Source: Actinomycetales bacterium (GTDB taxonomy: Bacteria; Actinomycetota; Actinomycetes; Actinomycetales; Dermatophilaceae). Taken from it: DNA of 64,000 nt. Shown here piece by piece: positions 19,285 through 27,636 of the stretch (position 1 is its first letter; the number at the start of each line of letters is the position of its first letter). The stretch covers positions 1 through 64,000 of the forward strand of contig JADJVI010000056.1 of assembly GCA_016710645.1 (NCBI GenBank), in the 5' to 3' direction. Position numbers and translations under genes: made by a program. Under the pieces are notes generated by a model that saw only the letters and a program-made list of their open reading frames with translations, ran no database searches and was not told the origin of the DNA.

Positions 19285-20091
19285 TCAGCCCGCCTGCAGC
19301 AGTTCGCGCCGCACCAGGGCAGCGACGGCCAACGGGTCCTCGACATGGGCGTTGTGTCCGAGCCCCGGCAGCACGACCGGCGCCGACTCGATCCGTGCAC
19401 CGGATCTGCCGGGTCCACCGAGGCCAGCGGGGCTGACCCCACCACTCGCCGCGCCGGATGCCCCAGCGAGGACTGCCTCCAGGTCCGCAGTCGACACCAT
19501 GGGGTCGAGTTCGCCGCGCGCCAGGACCACCTCGGCCCGAGACGCCGCAAGCAGCCCGGCCATGTCGGGCGCTCCAGCGGCGACGGTCCCGGGTTCGACG
19601 GTCGTGCGCCAGCGCCCATCCAAACCCACCTCGACGCCCCGCCGGACGACCTCCGCGTCGCCGTCGACCAGGCCCACCAGGCCGGCCACCTTGACCAGCC
19701 GATCGACCGCCGCCGGACGACTGTCGAACCACGCCACCGGCTTGCCGCCCACCGCTGCCGCTCCCGCCTTCTCGGCATCGGTCCAGGCCACCTTGATGCC
19801 CAGGCCCACCACCCGCGAGACCTGCACCCCGAACCAGCCGCTGGCCAGGGCCAGCCCGACCGCACCTCCGAGGGAGTGGCCGAACACGGCATACCGGAGT
19901 GTTGGGTCGAGCTGGGCAGCGAGCGAGGCGGCCATCAACCCGATGTCATAGCGGGCCAGGCGCGGGCCGTCGGCGTGTCCGGGCAGGTCGGGGGTGAGCA
20001 CCGGCACGTCGCCGAGCGCCCCGCGGACGCCGTCCCAGACCGCAGCGTTGCCCCCGAGTCCGTGCAGCAGCAGGACCGTCGTCGCACTCAT
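19285..20091 (-). CDS. Alpha/beta-fold hydrolase
   Basis: 268 residues. HGLGGN forms the oxyanion loop, GHSLGG carries the nucleophile serine, ARGELDPMVS the acid and GLGHNAHVEDP the histidine, so the catalytic triad is complete. A variable cap lies between, and a Gly/Ser-rich insert (about 215-235) precedes the histidine strand. Substrate unknown. It is followed two bases later by the kinase-like gene, probably in the same transcript. Confidence 0.9.
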   Translation of the reverse strand: MSATTVLLLHGLGGNAAVWDGVRGALGDVPVLTPDLPGHADGPRLARYDIGLMAASLAAQLDPTLRYAVFGHSLGGAVGLALASGWFGVQVSRVVGLGIKVAWTDAEKAGAAAVGGKPVAWFDSRPAAVDRLVKVAGLVGLVDGDAEVVRRGVEVGLDGRWRTTVEPGTVAAGAPDMAGLLAASRAEVVLARGELDPMVSTADLEAVLAGASGAASGGVSPAGLGGPGRSGARIESAPVVLPGLGHNAHVEDPLAVAALVRRELLQAG

Positions 20092-20141
20092 GGGCGTGAC
20101 GATATCGACGTTGGCGTTAAGGCTGGGATAGAACAGGGCGC

Positions 20142-20918
20142 ATGGACCTGCCGGTGTTGGACCCTCAGGAGCAACGGGTGCTCGGCGCGCTCATGGAGAA
20201 GGAGCTGACCGTCCCCGCAAGCTACCCGCTGACGCTCAACTCACTGCGTCTGGCCTGCAACCAGTCGACCAGCCGCGATCCCGTCGTCGACTACAGCGAG
20301 AACGAGCTCGTCGAGGTCACCCTGCGCCTGCAGGCCCGGCAACTCGTGCGGCTGGTGCGGGCTGATTCGGGCGCGCGGGCGGTGAAGTACAAGCAGCGGC
20401 TCACCGAGACGCTCGCCCTGCCTGAGGACGAACGCGCGCTGCTCACCGTGCTGCTGCTGCGCGGCGCTCAGGCTCCCGGCGAGCTCAAAACCCGATGCGA
20501 GCGGCTGCAGTGCTTCGCTGACCGCGCCGCCGTCGAGGCCACTCTGCAGGCGATGGCTTCGTCGGCCACCCCGCTGGTGCGTGAGCTCGAGTTGCTGCCC
20601 GGCCAGCAGGACCACCGCTGGATCCACCTCCTCGGGCCGGTCGAGTTGCCCGAAAACCAGCCCGGCGCAAGCCGATCCGCGCGGCGTGAGGGTCCGCCCC
20701 GGTGGCGACACGACGAGGCGAGTGACACGGCATACCTCGCGTGTGGGCTAGAGGCCGAGGCGACCGAGGCACCCGCCGCGAGCGACGAAAAGCTGCTCGA
20801 CCTCCCGCACGGCATCCTCACCGTCACCCTCGACGCCGACGGCCGGATCATCGGTCTCACCGTCGAGGGCGCCGCCGCCAGCCTGCCGCCGGAAGCGTTA
20901 AGCGCCAAGGGCGCGTAA
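20142..20918 (+). CDS. YceH/DUF480 protein with a DUF2283-like C-terminal extension
   Basis: 258 residues. The first 175 match YceH (DUF480), a pair of winged-helix domains: LDPQEQRVLGALMEKELTVP, YPLTLNSLRLACNQSTSRDP, LLTVLLLRGAQAPGELKTRC and HRWIHLLGPVE. YceH normally ends about there. The remainder has DTAYLACG, LDLPHGILTVTLDADGRIIG and LPPEAL, the pattern of the small DUF2283 domain (DA.Y, DvdedGrivGiE, LP). It is divergent from the hydrolase gene. Biochemical role unknown. Confidence 0.88.
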   Translation: MDLPVLDPQEQRVLGALMEKELTVPASYPLTLNSLRLACNQSTSRDPVVDYSENELVEVTLRLQARQLVRLVRADSGARAVKYKQRLTETLALPEDERALLTVLLLRGAQAPGELKTRCERLQCFADRAAVEATLQAMASSATPLVRELELLPGQQDHRWIHLLGPVELPENQPGASRSARREGPPRWRHDEASDTAYLACGLEAEATEAPAASDEKLLDLPHGILTVTLDADGRIIGLTVEGAAASLPPEALSAKGA

Positions 20919-20991
20919 AGGAACCTCGGCGCGGCGCTAAGAGGGCGCAAAGACGGCGGAGGTATGCCGTTCGGCCGAGTGAGCTTGAGTC

Positions 20992-23445
20992 GTGAGACTG
21001 CTCGATCGGAATCGTCCTGCCCTGCGCGACCTTGACGGGGACCAGCTAGCCCCCTCCGAAACCTCAGGAACTACGGCCGGGTCTACGGCCGGGTCATCCG
21101 TCGCACCAGCCGGTCCGGGGCCGCTGGAACGCACCCCCCGCATCGAGGTGCCCGAGGACCGCGGCTACCAGATCAAGGAGGCCCTGCTCGGCAAGGCGCT
21201 CACCAACGACGCCGTCGAGGACGAGAAGCTCAGCAAGACCCTCGCCCTGGGCGTGCTGTCCAGCGACTGCATCTCCTCCAGCGCCTATGGCTCGGAGATG
21301 ATGCTGCTGGTCATGCTGCCGCTGTTCGGGATGGCGGCCTATGACGTGCTGCTGCCGCTGACCGCGGTCGTCCTCGCGGTGCTCGTCGTCGTGACGATGA
21401 CCTATCGCCAGGTCGTCATGATCTACACCCGCGCGGGCGGGTCCTATGTCGTCGCCCGGGAGAACTTCGGGCCCGTCGTGGCACAGGTCGCGGCGGTCGC
21501 GCTCATGCTCGACTACATCGTCACCGTGGCGGTGCAGGCGGCGGCGGGCACCAATGCGCTGACCTCCGCGCTGCCCAACCTCGGCGACTATTCGCTGGAG
21601 ATCACGGTCGCCGTCGTCGCCGTGCTCGCCTATGGCAACCTTCGCGGGCTGCGGGAGGCGGGGCGGGCGTTCGCGTTCCCGACGTATTTCTTCGTCGGAT
21701 CGATGGCCCTGGTCCTCGTCATGGGGGTCTATCACGAGCTGACCGGCGACCTGCCGATGTACGACCCGCTCACCGCCGAGGGAGCCTTCCCCGTGGGTGG
21801 CGGCGGCACGCTGTTGTCGATCGGTGGCCTCTATGTCGTGCTCAAGGCCTTCGCCAACGGCGGGTCCTCGCTCACCGGGCTGGAGGCCATCTCCAACGGC
21901 GTGAGCGTCTTCCACTCACCCGCTGGGCGCAACGCCCGACGCACGCTCGTCGTCATGAGCACCATCCTCGGCGTCCTCGTCGGCGGGGTGTCCTGGCTTG
22001 CCCACCTCACCCACGCCGTGCCCTACGAGTCGGGCTCGCCGACGGTCATCTCGCAGGTCGCTCGGGCGGTGCTGCCCGACAACACGGTCGGCCATGCGCT
22101 CTTCTTCATGGTGCAACTGGCGACCATGCTCATCCTCTACACCGGCGCCAACACGCCCTTCACTGGCTTCCCCTATCTGGCCAACTTCGTTGCCGGAGAT
22201 GGCTTCCTGCCCCGCTGGTTGCGCAAACGCGGTCACCGGCTGGCCTTCTCCAATGGCATCCTCCTGCTCACCGTCGTCGCGCTCGCGCTGCTCATCGGCA
22301 CCGGCGCCCACGTCGACAAGCTGGTCGCCTTCTATGCCATCGGCGTCTTCACCGGGTTCACCCTCGCGGGCTTCGGTATGGCGGCATACCACCGCACCCA
22401 TCGCGGCCCACGCAGCCGCTGGTCGGTGCTGCTCAACGGCGTATCCGGTTCTGTCGCAGCGGGCGTCGTGATCGTCTTCGCGGTCACCAAGTTCACCGAA
22501 GGCGCCTGGTTGGTCGTCGTCGTCTTCCCCGTCATGGTCATCGGGCTGCTGCGACTGCACCGCGCCTACCAACGCGAGGAAGCCGCCCTCGCCGACATTC
22601 CCACCAGCGGGCGGCGCCGGGGCATCAGCGGGCTCAACGTCGTGCTCGTCCTCGTCGACAATGTCGACCTCGCCGTGCTCTCGGCGCTGCGCTATGCCCG
22701 CGGTCTGCGGCCGCAGCACCTGCACTCGGTGCACTTCGTCGTCGACAGCGCGTATGCCGCCGACCTGCAGAAGCAGTGGGACAGCCAGGACGGCACCGAC
22801 CTCGCCCTGGAGCTCATCGACTGCCCCGACCGTCGAATCGACCGTGCCGCAGTCCAATTGACCTATCGGCTGGTGCGCGACAACCCGCTTGCCCAGGTCA
22901 CCGTCCTGTTGCCGCGCCGGGCCTATGGCACCCTCGCGACCCGGCTGTTGCACGACCGCACCGCCGACCGCATCGCACGCGCGGTCTCCCGAGTCCCCGG
23001 TGCGGCGGCAACGATCGTGCCCTTCGACGCCTCCGCTGCGGCCACCGCCCGTGCGGCGGCCAACGAGGCGGCAATGGCCGCCACAGCGTCCGTTGGCTCA
23101 ACGGCATACGCGCCGGCGACGGATGGCGGCGCCGACGGGGAGTCGGCTGCGACCGAAGCCCTTCCTGCTCCCGATGCGGGTCAGGTCGGCATCGGCGCTG
23201 CGGCGACGCGACAGGTCGTCACGGTCACCGGCCGCATCGTCTCGCGCAAGCTGTCCGCGATCGCCAATGCCCCTTCGGTCACCTACCGCGTGGCCGACCA
23301 GACCGGCGAGGTCACCCTGCTCTTCTACGGCCGGCGCGATGTCGCAGGCCTGGCCCCCGGCACAACGCTGGAAATCACCGGTCGGATCGCGCCCCTGCAC
23401 GGCCAGGCCACCATGTCCAACCCGCAATACCGCATCCTCGCGTGA
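20992..23445 (+). CDS. KimA-like APC-family transporter fused to an OB-fold domain
   Basis: 817 residues from a GTG at 20992. After a disordered 50 residues come KLSKTLALGVLSSDCISSSA and YGSEMMLL, close to the start of KimA/YdaO potassium importers (LSSDAISSVAY, EEILL), and about 12 membrane helices up to residue 520. A cytosolic domain of the DUF/USP-like type (NVVLVLVDNVDLAVLSALRY) follows. The last 75 residues form an OB-fold with VTVTGRIVSRKLSAIANAPS and QATMSNPQYRIL. In related genomes that OB-fold protein is usually separate. KdpD/KdpE-like genes follow, which supports potassium transport by inference. Confidence 0.85.
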   Translation: MRLLDRNRPALRDLDGDQLAPSETSGTTAGSTAGSSVAPAGPGPLERTPRIEVPEDRGYQIKEALLGKALTNDAVEDEKLSKTLALGVLSSDCISSSAYGSEMMLLVMLPLFGMAAYDVLLPLTAVVLAVLVVVTMTYRQVVMIYTRAGGSYVVARENFGPVVAQVAAVALMLDYIVTVAVQAAAGTNALTSALPNLGDYSLEITVAVVAVLAYGNLRGLREAGRAFAFPTYFFVGSMALVLVMGVYHELTGDLPMYDPLTAEGAFPVGGGGTLLSIGGLYVVLKAFANGGSSLTGLEAISNGVSVFHSPAGRNARRTLVVMSTILGVLVGGVSWLAHLTHAVPYESGSPTVISQVARAVLPDNTVGHALFFMVQLATMLILYTGANTPFTGFPYLANFVAGDGFLPRWLRKRGHRLAFSNGILLLTVVALALLIGTGAHVDKLVAFYAIGVFTGFTLAGFGMAAYHRTHRGPRSRWSVLLNGVSGSVAAGVVIVFAVTKFTEGAWLVVVVFPVMVIGLLRLHRAYQREEAALADIPTSGRRRGISGLNVVLVLVDNVDLAVLSALRYARGLRPQHLHSVHFVVDSAYAADLQKQWDSQDGTDLALELIDCPDRRIDRAAVQLTYRLVRDNPLAQVTVLLPRRAYGTLATRLLHDRTADRIARAVSRVPGAAATIVPFDASAAATARAAANEAAMAATASVGSTAYAPATDGGADGESAATEALPAPDAGQVGIGAAATRQVVTVTGRIVSRKLSAIANAPSVTYRVADQTGEVTLLFYGRRDVAGLAPGTTLEITGRIAPLHGQATMSNPQYRILA

Positions 23446-23448
23446 CCA

Positions 23449-23474
23449 CACGGCATACCGGCGGGTATGCCGTG
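23449..23474. terminator. Inverted decamer pair just past the transporter stop
   Basis: CACGGCATACC (23449-23459) and GGTATGCCGTG (23464-23474) form an 11-bp hairpin with a four-base loop, four bases after the transporter stop at 23445. It may attenuate transcription into the sensor kinase gene that begins about 40 bases on. Confidence 0.6.
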
Positions 23475-23516
23475 CGTCCCTCCCTCCCACAGCGCGGACG
23501 CGACGGACAATGGCGT

Positions 23517-24737
23517 ATGCCGTCCCGTCACCGCTGGTTGCCCGGTCGCCCCGCCGACGGAGGTCGACTCGGTGGGCTGGGGCGGGTCGCTGCCACGATG
23601 CCGGGGCGGCGCGGGCCCGCGTTGACCCTGGCCGCGGTGGTCCTGCCGCTGCTCGTCGTCATCCTCGTGCCGTTCCGCGACTCGCTCACGCTGCCCAGTG
23701 ACCTGTTGGTCTTCATGCTCGGGGTGTTCGTCGTCGCGCTCGCGGGTGACTGGGTGGCGGCGCTCGTCGCGGCGGTGGCGGCGGTGCTGTTGTTGAACTA
23801 CTACTTCACTCCGCCGTTGCACACGTTGACCATCGCCGATCGCGATCACGTCGTGGCCCTGGTCGTCTTCGTCGCTGTCGCCATCATCACCAGCAGCCTC
23901 GTGGGCGCGGTGACCCGGCGGACCCGTCAGGCGGCGGAGGCTGCGGCCGAAGTGGCCACCCGCACAGCCCTGCTGCGGGCGGTCTCGCACGACCTGCGCA
24001 CCCCGTTGGCCTCCGCGAAGGCGGCCGTCGAGGGGCTGCGCTCGCCCGAGGTGAGCTGGAGCCCCGACGAGCAGCGCGAGCTGTTGACGACAGCCAAGGC
24101 CTCGATCGACCGGCTCACCTCGCTCGTGGAGAACCTGTTGGACATGAGCCGGCTGCAGGCGGGGGCGCTCTCGGTCTTCCCGCGGGCCATTGCCGTCGAG
24201 GATGTCGTCGCGCACGCGGTGCGCGAGGTGGATCCCCAGCGCACCCAGGTGGTGGTCCAGGTGGCGGACGACCTGCCCGAGATCTGGGCCGACCCACCGC
24301 TTCTGGAGCGGGTGCTGGCCAACCTGCTGACGAACGCCTTGCGGTTCTCTCCTCCCGGGCAACCGCCGCACGTCACGGCATACGCGGTCGGGGTTGGCGC
24401 TGGGAGTGGGAGTGGGCCTCGGAGTGGTTCGTGTGTGGGGGCGGCGGTCGAGGTGTGGGTCGTGGACCGTGGGCCGGGGGTGCCGGACGCGCGGTTGGCG
24501 ACCTTGTTCGAGGCGTTCCAACGGCGCGGCGACCGTGACAACACCAATGGACTCGGGCTCGGTCTGGCGCTGGCGCGTGGGCTGGCTGAGGCCATGGGTG
24601 GCACCCTGCGCGCCGAGCACACCCCCGGTGGCGGACTCACCATGGTCGTCCGGCTGCCGGTGGCCCTCGCCGCCCCGGCCGTCATCCCGCCCGGCTCTCG
24701 CGAGCAGGCCATCACCGACCCACGGGAGCGGCCATGA
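23517..24737 (+). CDS. KdpD-like sensor histidine kinase (short, DUF4118 type)
   Basis: 406 residues from an ATG at 23517 (inside a decamer-like GTATGCCGT); an ATG at 23598 is also possible, and neither has a clear ribosome site. Four membrane helices with LNYYFTPPLHTLTIADRDHV match DUF4118. The HisKA segment AVSHDLRTPLASAKAAVEGL and the ATPase boxes LLTNALRFSPP, VDRGPGVPD and GLGLGLALARGLAEAMGG follow. The N-terminal KdpD and Usp domains of full-length KdpD are missing. Within the ATPase domain, a Gly/Ser-rich insert holds a near-decamer. It overlaps the response regulator by ATGA. Confidence 0.88.
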   Translation: MPSRHRWLPGRPADGGRLGGLGRVAATMPGRRGPALTLAAVVLPLLVVILVPFRDSLTLPSDLLVFMLGVFVVALAGDWVAALVAAVAAVLLLNYYFTPPLHTLTIADRDHVVALVVFVAVAIITSSLVGAVTRRTRQAAEAAAEVATRTALLRAVSHDLRTPLASAKAAVEGLRSPEVSWSPDEQRELLTTAKASIDRLTSLVENLLDMSRLQAGALSVFPRAIAVEDVVAHAVREVDPQRTQVVVQVADDLPEIWADPPLLERVLANLLTNALRFSPPGQPPHVTAYAVGVGAGSGSGPRSGSCVGAAVEVWVVDRGPGVPDARLATLFEAFQRRGDRDNTNGLGLGLALARGLAEAMGGTLRAEHTPGGGLTMVVRLPVALAAPAVIPPGSREQAITDPRERP

Positions 24738-25450
24738 CCAGCGTGCTCGTCGTCGACGATGATCCGCAGATCCTGCGCGCCATCGACATCAACCTGCGAG
24801 CTCGGGATTACGACGTGACCTGCGCGGCCACGGGAGCGGAGGCGCTCGCGCTGGCGTCGAAGCGGCCGTTGGATTTGGTCGTCCTCGACCTCGGCTTGCC
24901 CGACATGGACGGCTGTGACGTCATCCGCGGGCTGCGCGGTTGGACCAGCATCCCGATCCTCGTGCTCTCCGGGCGCACCGACAGCCACGACAAGGTGGAG
25001 GCGCTTGACGCCGGCGCGGACGACTATGTGACCAAGCCGTTCGACATCGACGAGTTGCTCGCCCGGTTGCGTGCCGTGGCGCGCCGAGGCGATCGGCCGT
25101 TGCCGACGATGCGGCTGGTTCTGGGGGCGCTGGAGGTGGATTTCGCCGCGAAGACCGTCACGCAGGTGGCTCTTGAGGAGTCGCGTGCTGAGGAGGCGGC
25201 TGGGGACGTGGCCGAGGAGGTGCGCCTCACCCCGACCGAGTGGCACATCCTGGAGGTCATCACCCGCCATCCCGGACGGCTGGTGACTCAGCGCGAGGTG
25301 CTGGCTGAAGTGTGGGGTCCGCAGTACGTCAAGGAGACCTCCTACCTGCGGGTCTACCTGACCCAGTTGCGCCGCAAGCTGGAGCCCGACCCCAGCCGGC
25401 CGCGCCATCTGATCACCGAACCCGGCATGGGTTACCGATACGAGCCCTGA
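24734..25450 (+). CDS. KdpE-like response regulator
   Basis: 238 residues; the start overlaps the kinase stop by four bases. The receiver has VLVVDDDPQIL, the phosphoacceptor Asp in VVLDLGLPDMDG, and the switch Lys in DDYVTKPFDIDELL. The C-terminal OmpR-type winged helix has LTPTEWHILEVITRHPG and SYLRVYLTQLRRKLE. KdpE relatives control potassium transport; no kdpFABC is in view, so the adjacent KimA-like transporter is the likely target (inference). Confidence 0.92.
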   Translation: MTSVLVVDDDPQILRAIDINLRARDYDVTCAATGAEALALASKRPLDLVVLDLGLPDMDGCDVIRGLRGWTSIPILVLSGRTDSHDKVEALDAGADDYVTKPFDIDELLARLRAVARRGDRPLPTMRLVLGALEVDFAAKTVTQVALEESRAEEAAGDVAEEVRLTPTEWHILEVITRHPGRLVTQREVLAEVWGPQYVKETSYLRVYLTQLRRKLEPDPSRPRHLITEPGMGYRYEP

Positions 25451-25583
25451 GCCGGACGCCTGGGCCGTCGCGAGGGGTCTCGTCCGGGGAGCTTTCCACA
25501 GGTTTGGCTGACGGGTCGGCGCGGGCGGTTGGTGGTGTGGTGGGCTGGGCGGGTCGTCGGGCGTGCACGGTCAGGGGGCTGGT

Positions 25584-25895
25584 GTGGCTGAGGTGGAGTT
25601 CCGGGTGGTCGCGGAGTCGCTGATGCGTGCCGCCGTAGATATCCGGGTGGTCGCTGCGGCGGTGCGGGATGGGTCAGTCGACGGGTTGGACAACGACCTG
25701 GACACCGGACACGCCCGGCTGCAGGTGGTGTTGTCCGACTACTGCGCCCGATGGAACCAGGGCCTGAAAGGCGCGATCCACGGCCAGGAACACATCGCCG
25801 ACTCTCTCGATGTGGCGGTCGCTGGGTATCTCGCGCAGGACGAGCAGGCCGCCGCGACCTTCCGCGACATCCACCGCGACCTGAGCCCCCTGTGA
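25584..25895 (+). CDS. Small WXG100-like protein, partner of the toxin gene
   Basis: 103 residues from a GTG at 25584 with GGGGG six bases before it; an earlier GTG at 25563 is possible. It is all-helical in character, with a central turn RWNQGLKG in place of the WXG turn, flanked by two helices of about 40 residues. Small helical proteins of this size, coupled to a large WXG-bearing toxin, are typical partners for type VII secretion. Its stop overlaps the toxin start as GTGA. Confidence 0.7.
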   Translation: MAEVEFRVVAESLMRAAVDIRVVAAAVRDGSVDGLDNDLDTGHARLQVVLSDYCARWNQGLKGAIHGQEHIADSLDVAVAGYLAQDEQAAATFRDIHRDLSPL

Positions 25896-27184
25896 GCGCC
25901 TGGTCAGATCTGGCATCCGGACGTCCGGCGGTGGTGTTGATCCCGGGCGACCCGTCGGGGGCCTACCGGCTGGCGGATCAGTTGACCGGGTTGGCGGAGG
26001 TGACCGCTGACGCCGCGCGGGCCCTGTCTCGGGTGGAAGTGGACTGGACCGGCGGGGCCGGGACCGCATTCGTGGAGACGTTCGCGCTGCAACCGCGAGT
26101 CCTCAAAGACGCCGCGGCCGCGTTCGACGCCGGCGCGGCAGCCCTCACCCGGTATGCCGTGGACCTGATCGCCGCCCGCGGGGAAGCCCAAGTCGCGATC
26201 GACTGGTGGCGACAAGGGCTGGCCGAAGCACACGCCGCCCAGGACGCATCCACCGACTCGCGGACCAGCTTCGCGGCCCGAACCTGGCAACCCTGCACCC
26301 CGACACCCGGTCTGGCCACCCAACGGGCCGCAGCAAGCAAACTGGACAACGCCTACGCCGCCCTCGACCGAGCCGGTCACGCGGCAGCCGACGCCCTGGT
26401 CGCCGCCCAAGCCCACGCCCCCGCCGCAGCAACCTGGTGGGAAACCGCCGCACCCACGGCATACGGCCTGACCCGGCTGGGGGACACCCCGACCAAACGC
26501 GAGTTCGCGCTCGGCGCCGGCCGCGGCGTGATCGACCTGTTCCTGACCAGCGGGGACCGGCGAGCCTTCACGCTGGTCAACGAGAAGATCGACGCATGGT
26601 CCAAGGGTCACGGCCTCAACCCCGACAGCGCCGCCACCGGCTGGGGCAAACTCGCCGGTGCGATGCTCATCCCCATCCCCGGCGAAGGCGCGCTCGCCGG
26701 CGTCAGCGCCACCGTGCTCGCCTCACTGACCCGCAAAGCCGCCAACGCAACCCTCAAGACCGTCCTCAACGGACTCGACAAGACCCCCAACCTCATCGCA
26801 CGCCGCACCATCACCCCCGACGCACCGGTTACTGCGATCTTCAAAGACAGGGTCATGGCCAAGAGCGCCGAAGTCTCGGCGAGACGCTCCGAGACCCTGG
26901 TGTTCGACAGCCGATCCGCAGCGCGCGAGGGCCTTCCAGGGGAGCTCATAGGCGCCGGCAACCGCTTCTTTCGGGGGGCAACCTTGAAGAGCCAGGACTT
27001 CGCTGCAATCGGGCTACCTGATGGTGGCTACCGTCTACAGTTCTTCTCCCCGGCCAACACTCCGGGTTATGGCAAGCTGTACGTGCAAGAGGTTGACAAC
27101 ATCGGACAAGTTCTCCGTGAGTACAAGCAAACCATGGGGCCGGAGGGTCTGATCGAAACAAAGTGGGTGCATGGTGGACCATGA
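25892..27184 (+). CDS. Polymorphic toxin with a type VII-like N-terminal domain
   Basis: 430 residues from a GTG at 25892 overlapping the stop of the small gene. The N-terminal 170 residues are helical and carry VEVDWTGGAGTAFVETFA, a WXG-type turn. A middle region (about 205-310) resembles the hydrophobic pre-toxin part of such proteins (GAMLIPIPGEGALAGV). The last 80 residues change character: AIGLPDGGYRLQFF, YGKLYVQEVDNIGQVLREYK and GLIETKWVHGG. I do not recognise this putative effector domain. From 26939 about 28 of 81 codons end in A or T, far more than earlier in the gene, consistent with an exchanged toxin tip. The immunity-like gene starts inside its end. Confidence 0.7.
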   Translation: MSAWSDLASGRPAVVLIPGDPSGAYRLADQLTGLAEVTADAARALSRVEVDWTGGAGTAFVETFALQPRVLKDAAAAFDAGAAALTRYAVDLIAARGEAQVAIDWWRQGLAEAHAAQDASTDSRTSFAARTWQPCTPTPGLATQRAAASKLDNAYAALDRAGHAAADALVAAQAHAPAAATWWETAAPTAYGLTRLGDTPTKREFALGAGRGVIDLFLTSGDRRAFTLVNEKIDAWSKGHGLNPDSAATGWGKLAGAMLIPIPGEGALAGVSATVLASLTRKAANATLKTVLNGLDKTPNLIARRTITPDAPVTAIFKDRVMAKSAEVSARRSETLVFDSRSAAREGLPGELIGAGNRFFRGATLKSQDFAAIGLPDGGYRLQFFSPANTPGYGKLYVQEVDNIGQVLREYKQTMGPEGLIETKWVHGGP

Positions 27185-27581
27185 CCTTCCCGTTGCTTTG
27201 CACAGGGCGCTACGCGGCGACCTAGGCTCGATACAAGCGATCTCGGCGGCCAACCAGGCCGATCTCAGAGCCGCCGCGGCGGCTCTCGCGTCACCGTTGG
27301 TGTTGACGAGGGACGCGACGGCCAGTGTTCTGCGCGACCTCGTCGAGAAGCGTTTCCCACCAGTGGCCGCCCAGGCGTGGGCCTCATTCATGCGCCGCGG
27401 GTACCCCGAAGGCTCAACCAGCCAAGGCCCCATCAGTCCCATCGACATAGATTACGAAGGACCCTGGGAAGAGCAGATTGCGGACGTTGTGTCCACGTTG
27501 GACGAATTCGGCGATGTCGTTGATGGGGACCTTTCCGACCACCAGCTCCTCGGCCTCCTGCGAATCCTTAACGAAACGTGA
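27171..27581 (+). CDS. Probable immunity protein for the adjacent toxin
   Basis: 136 residues from the ATG at 27171, overlapping the toxin 3' end by 14 bases. It is acidic, with SPIDIDYEGPWEEQIADVVS and LDEFGDVVDGDLSDHQLLGL, a layout common to small cytosolic immunity proteins. Codon use is AT-richer than in the surrounding genes, matching the toxin tip. Position and composition, not homology, support the immunity role. Confidence 0.6.
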   Translation: MVDHDLPVALHRALRGDLGSIQAISAANQADLRAAAAALASPLVLTRDATASVLRDLVEKRFPPVAAQAWASFMRRGYPEGSTSQGPISPIDIDYEGPWEEQIADVVSTLDEFGDVVDGDLSDHQLLGLLRILNET

Positions 27582-27636
27582 GACCGACGGGCCAGTCAGC
27601 GACATCAGGACCAGCCGGGGTGAAAAGGTCCAAGAG

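Noticed and set aside
22776..23516. N-terminal extension of the KdpD-like kinase
   Set aside because: It lies in another frame of the transporter gene and has no domain.
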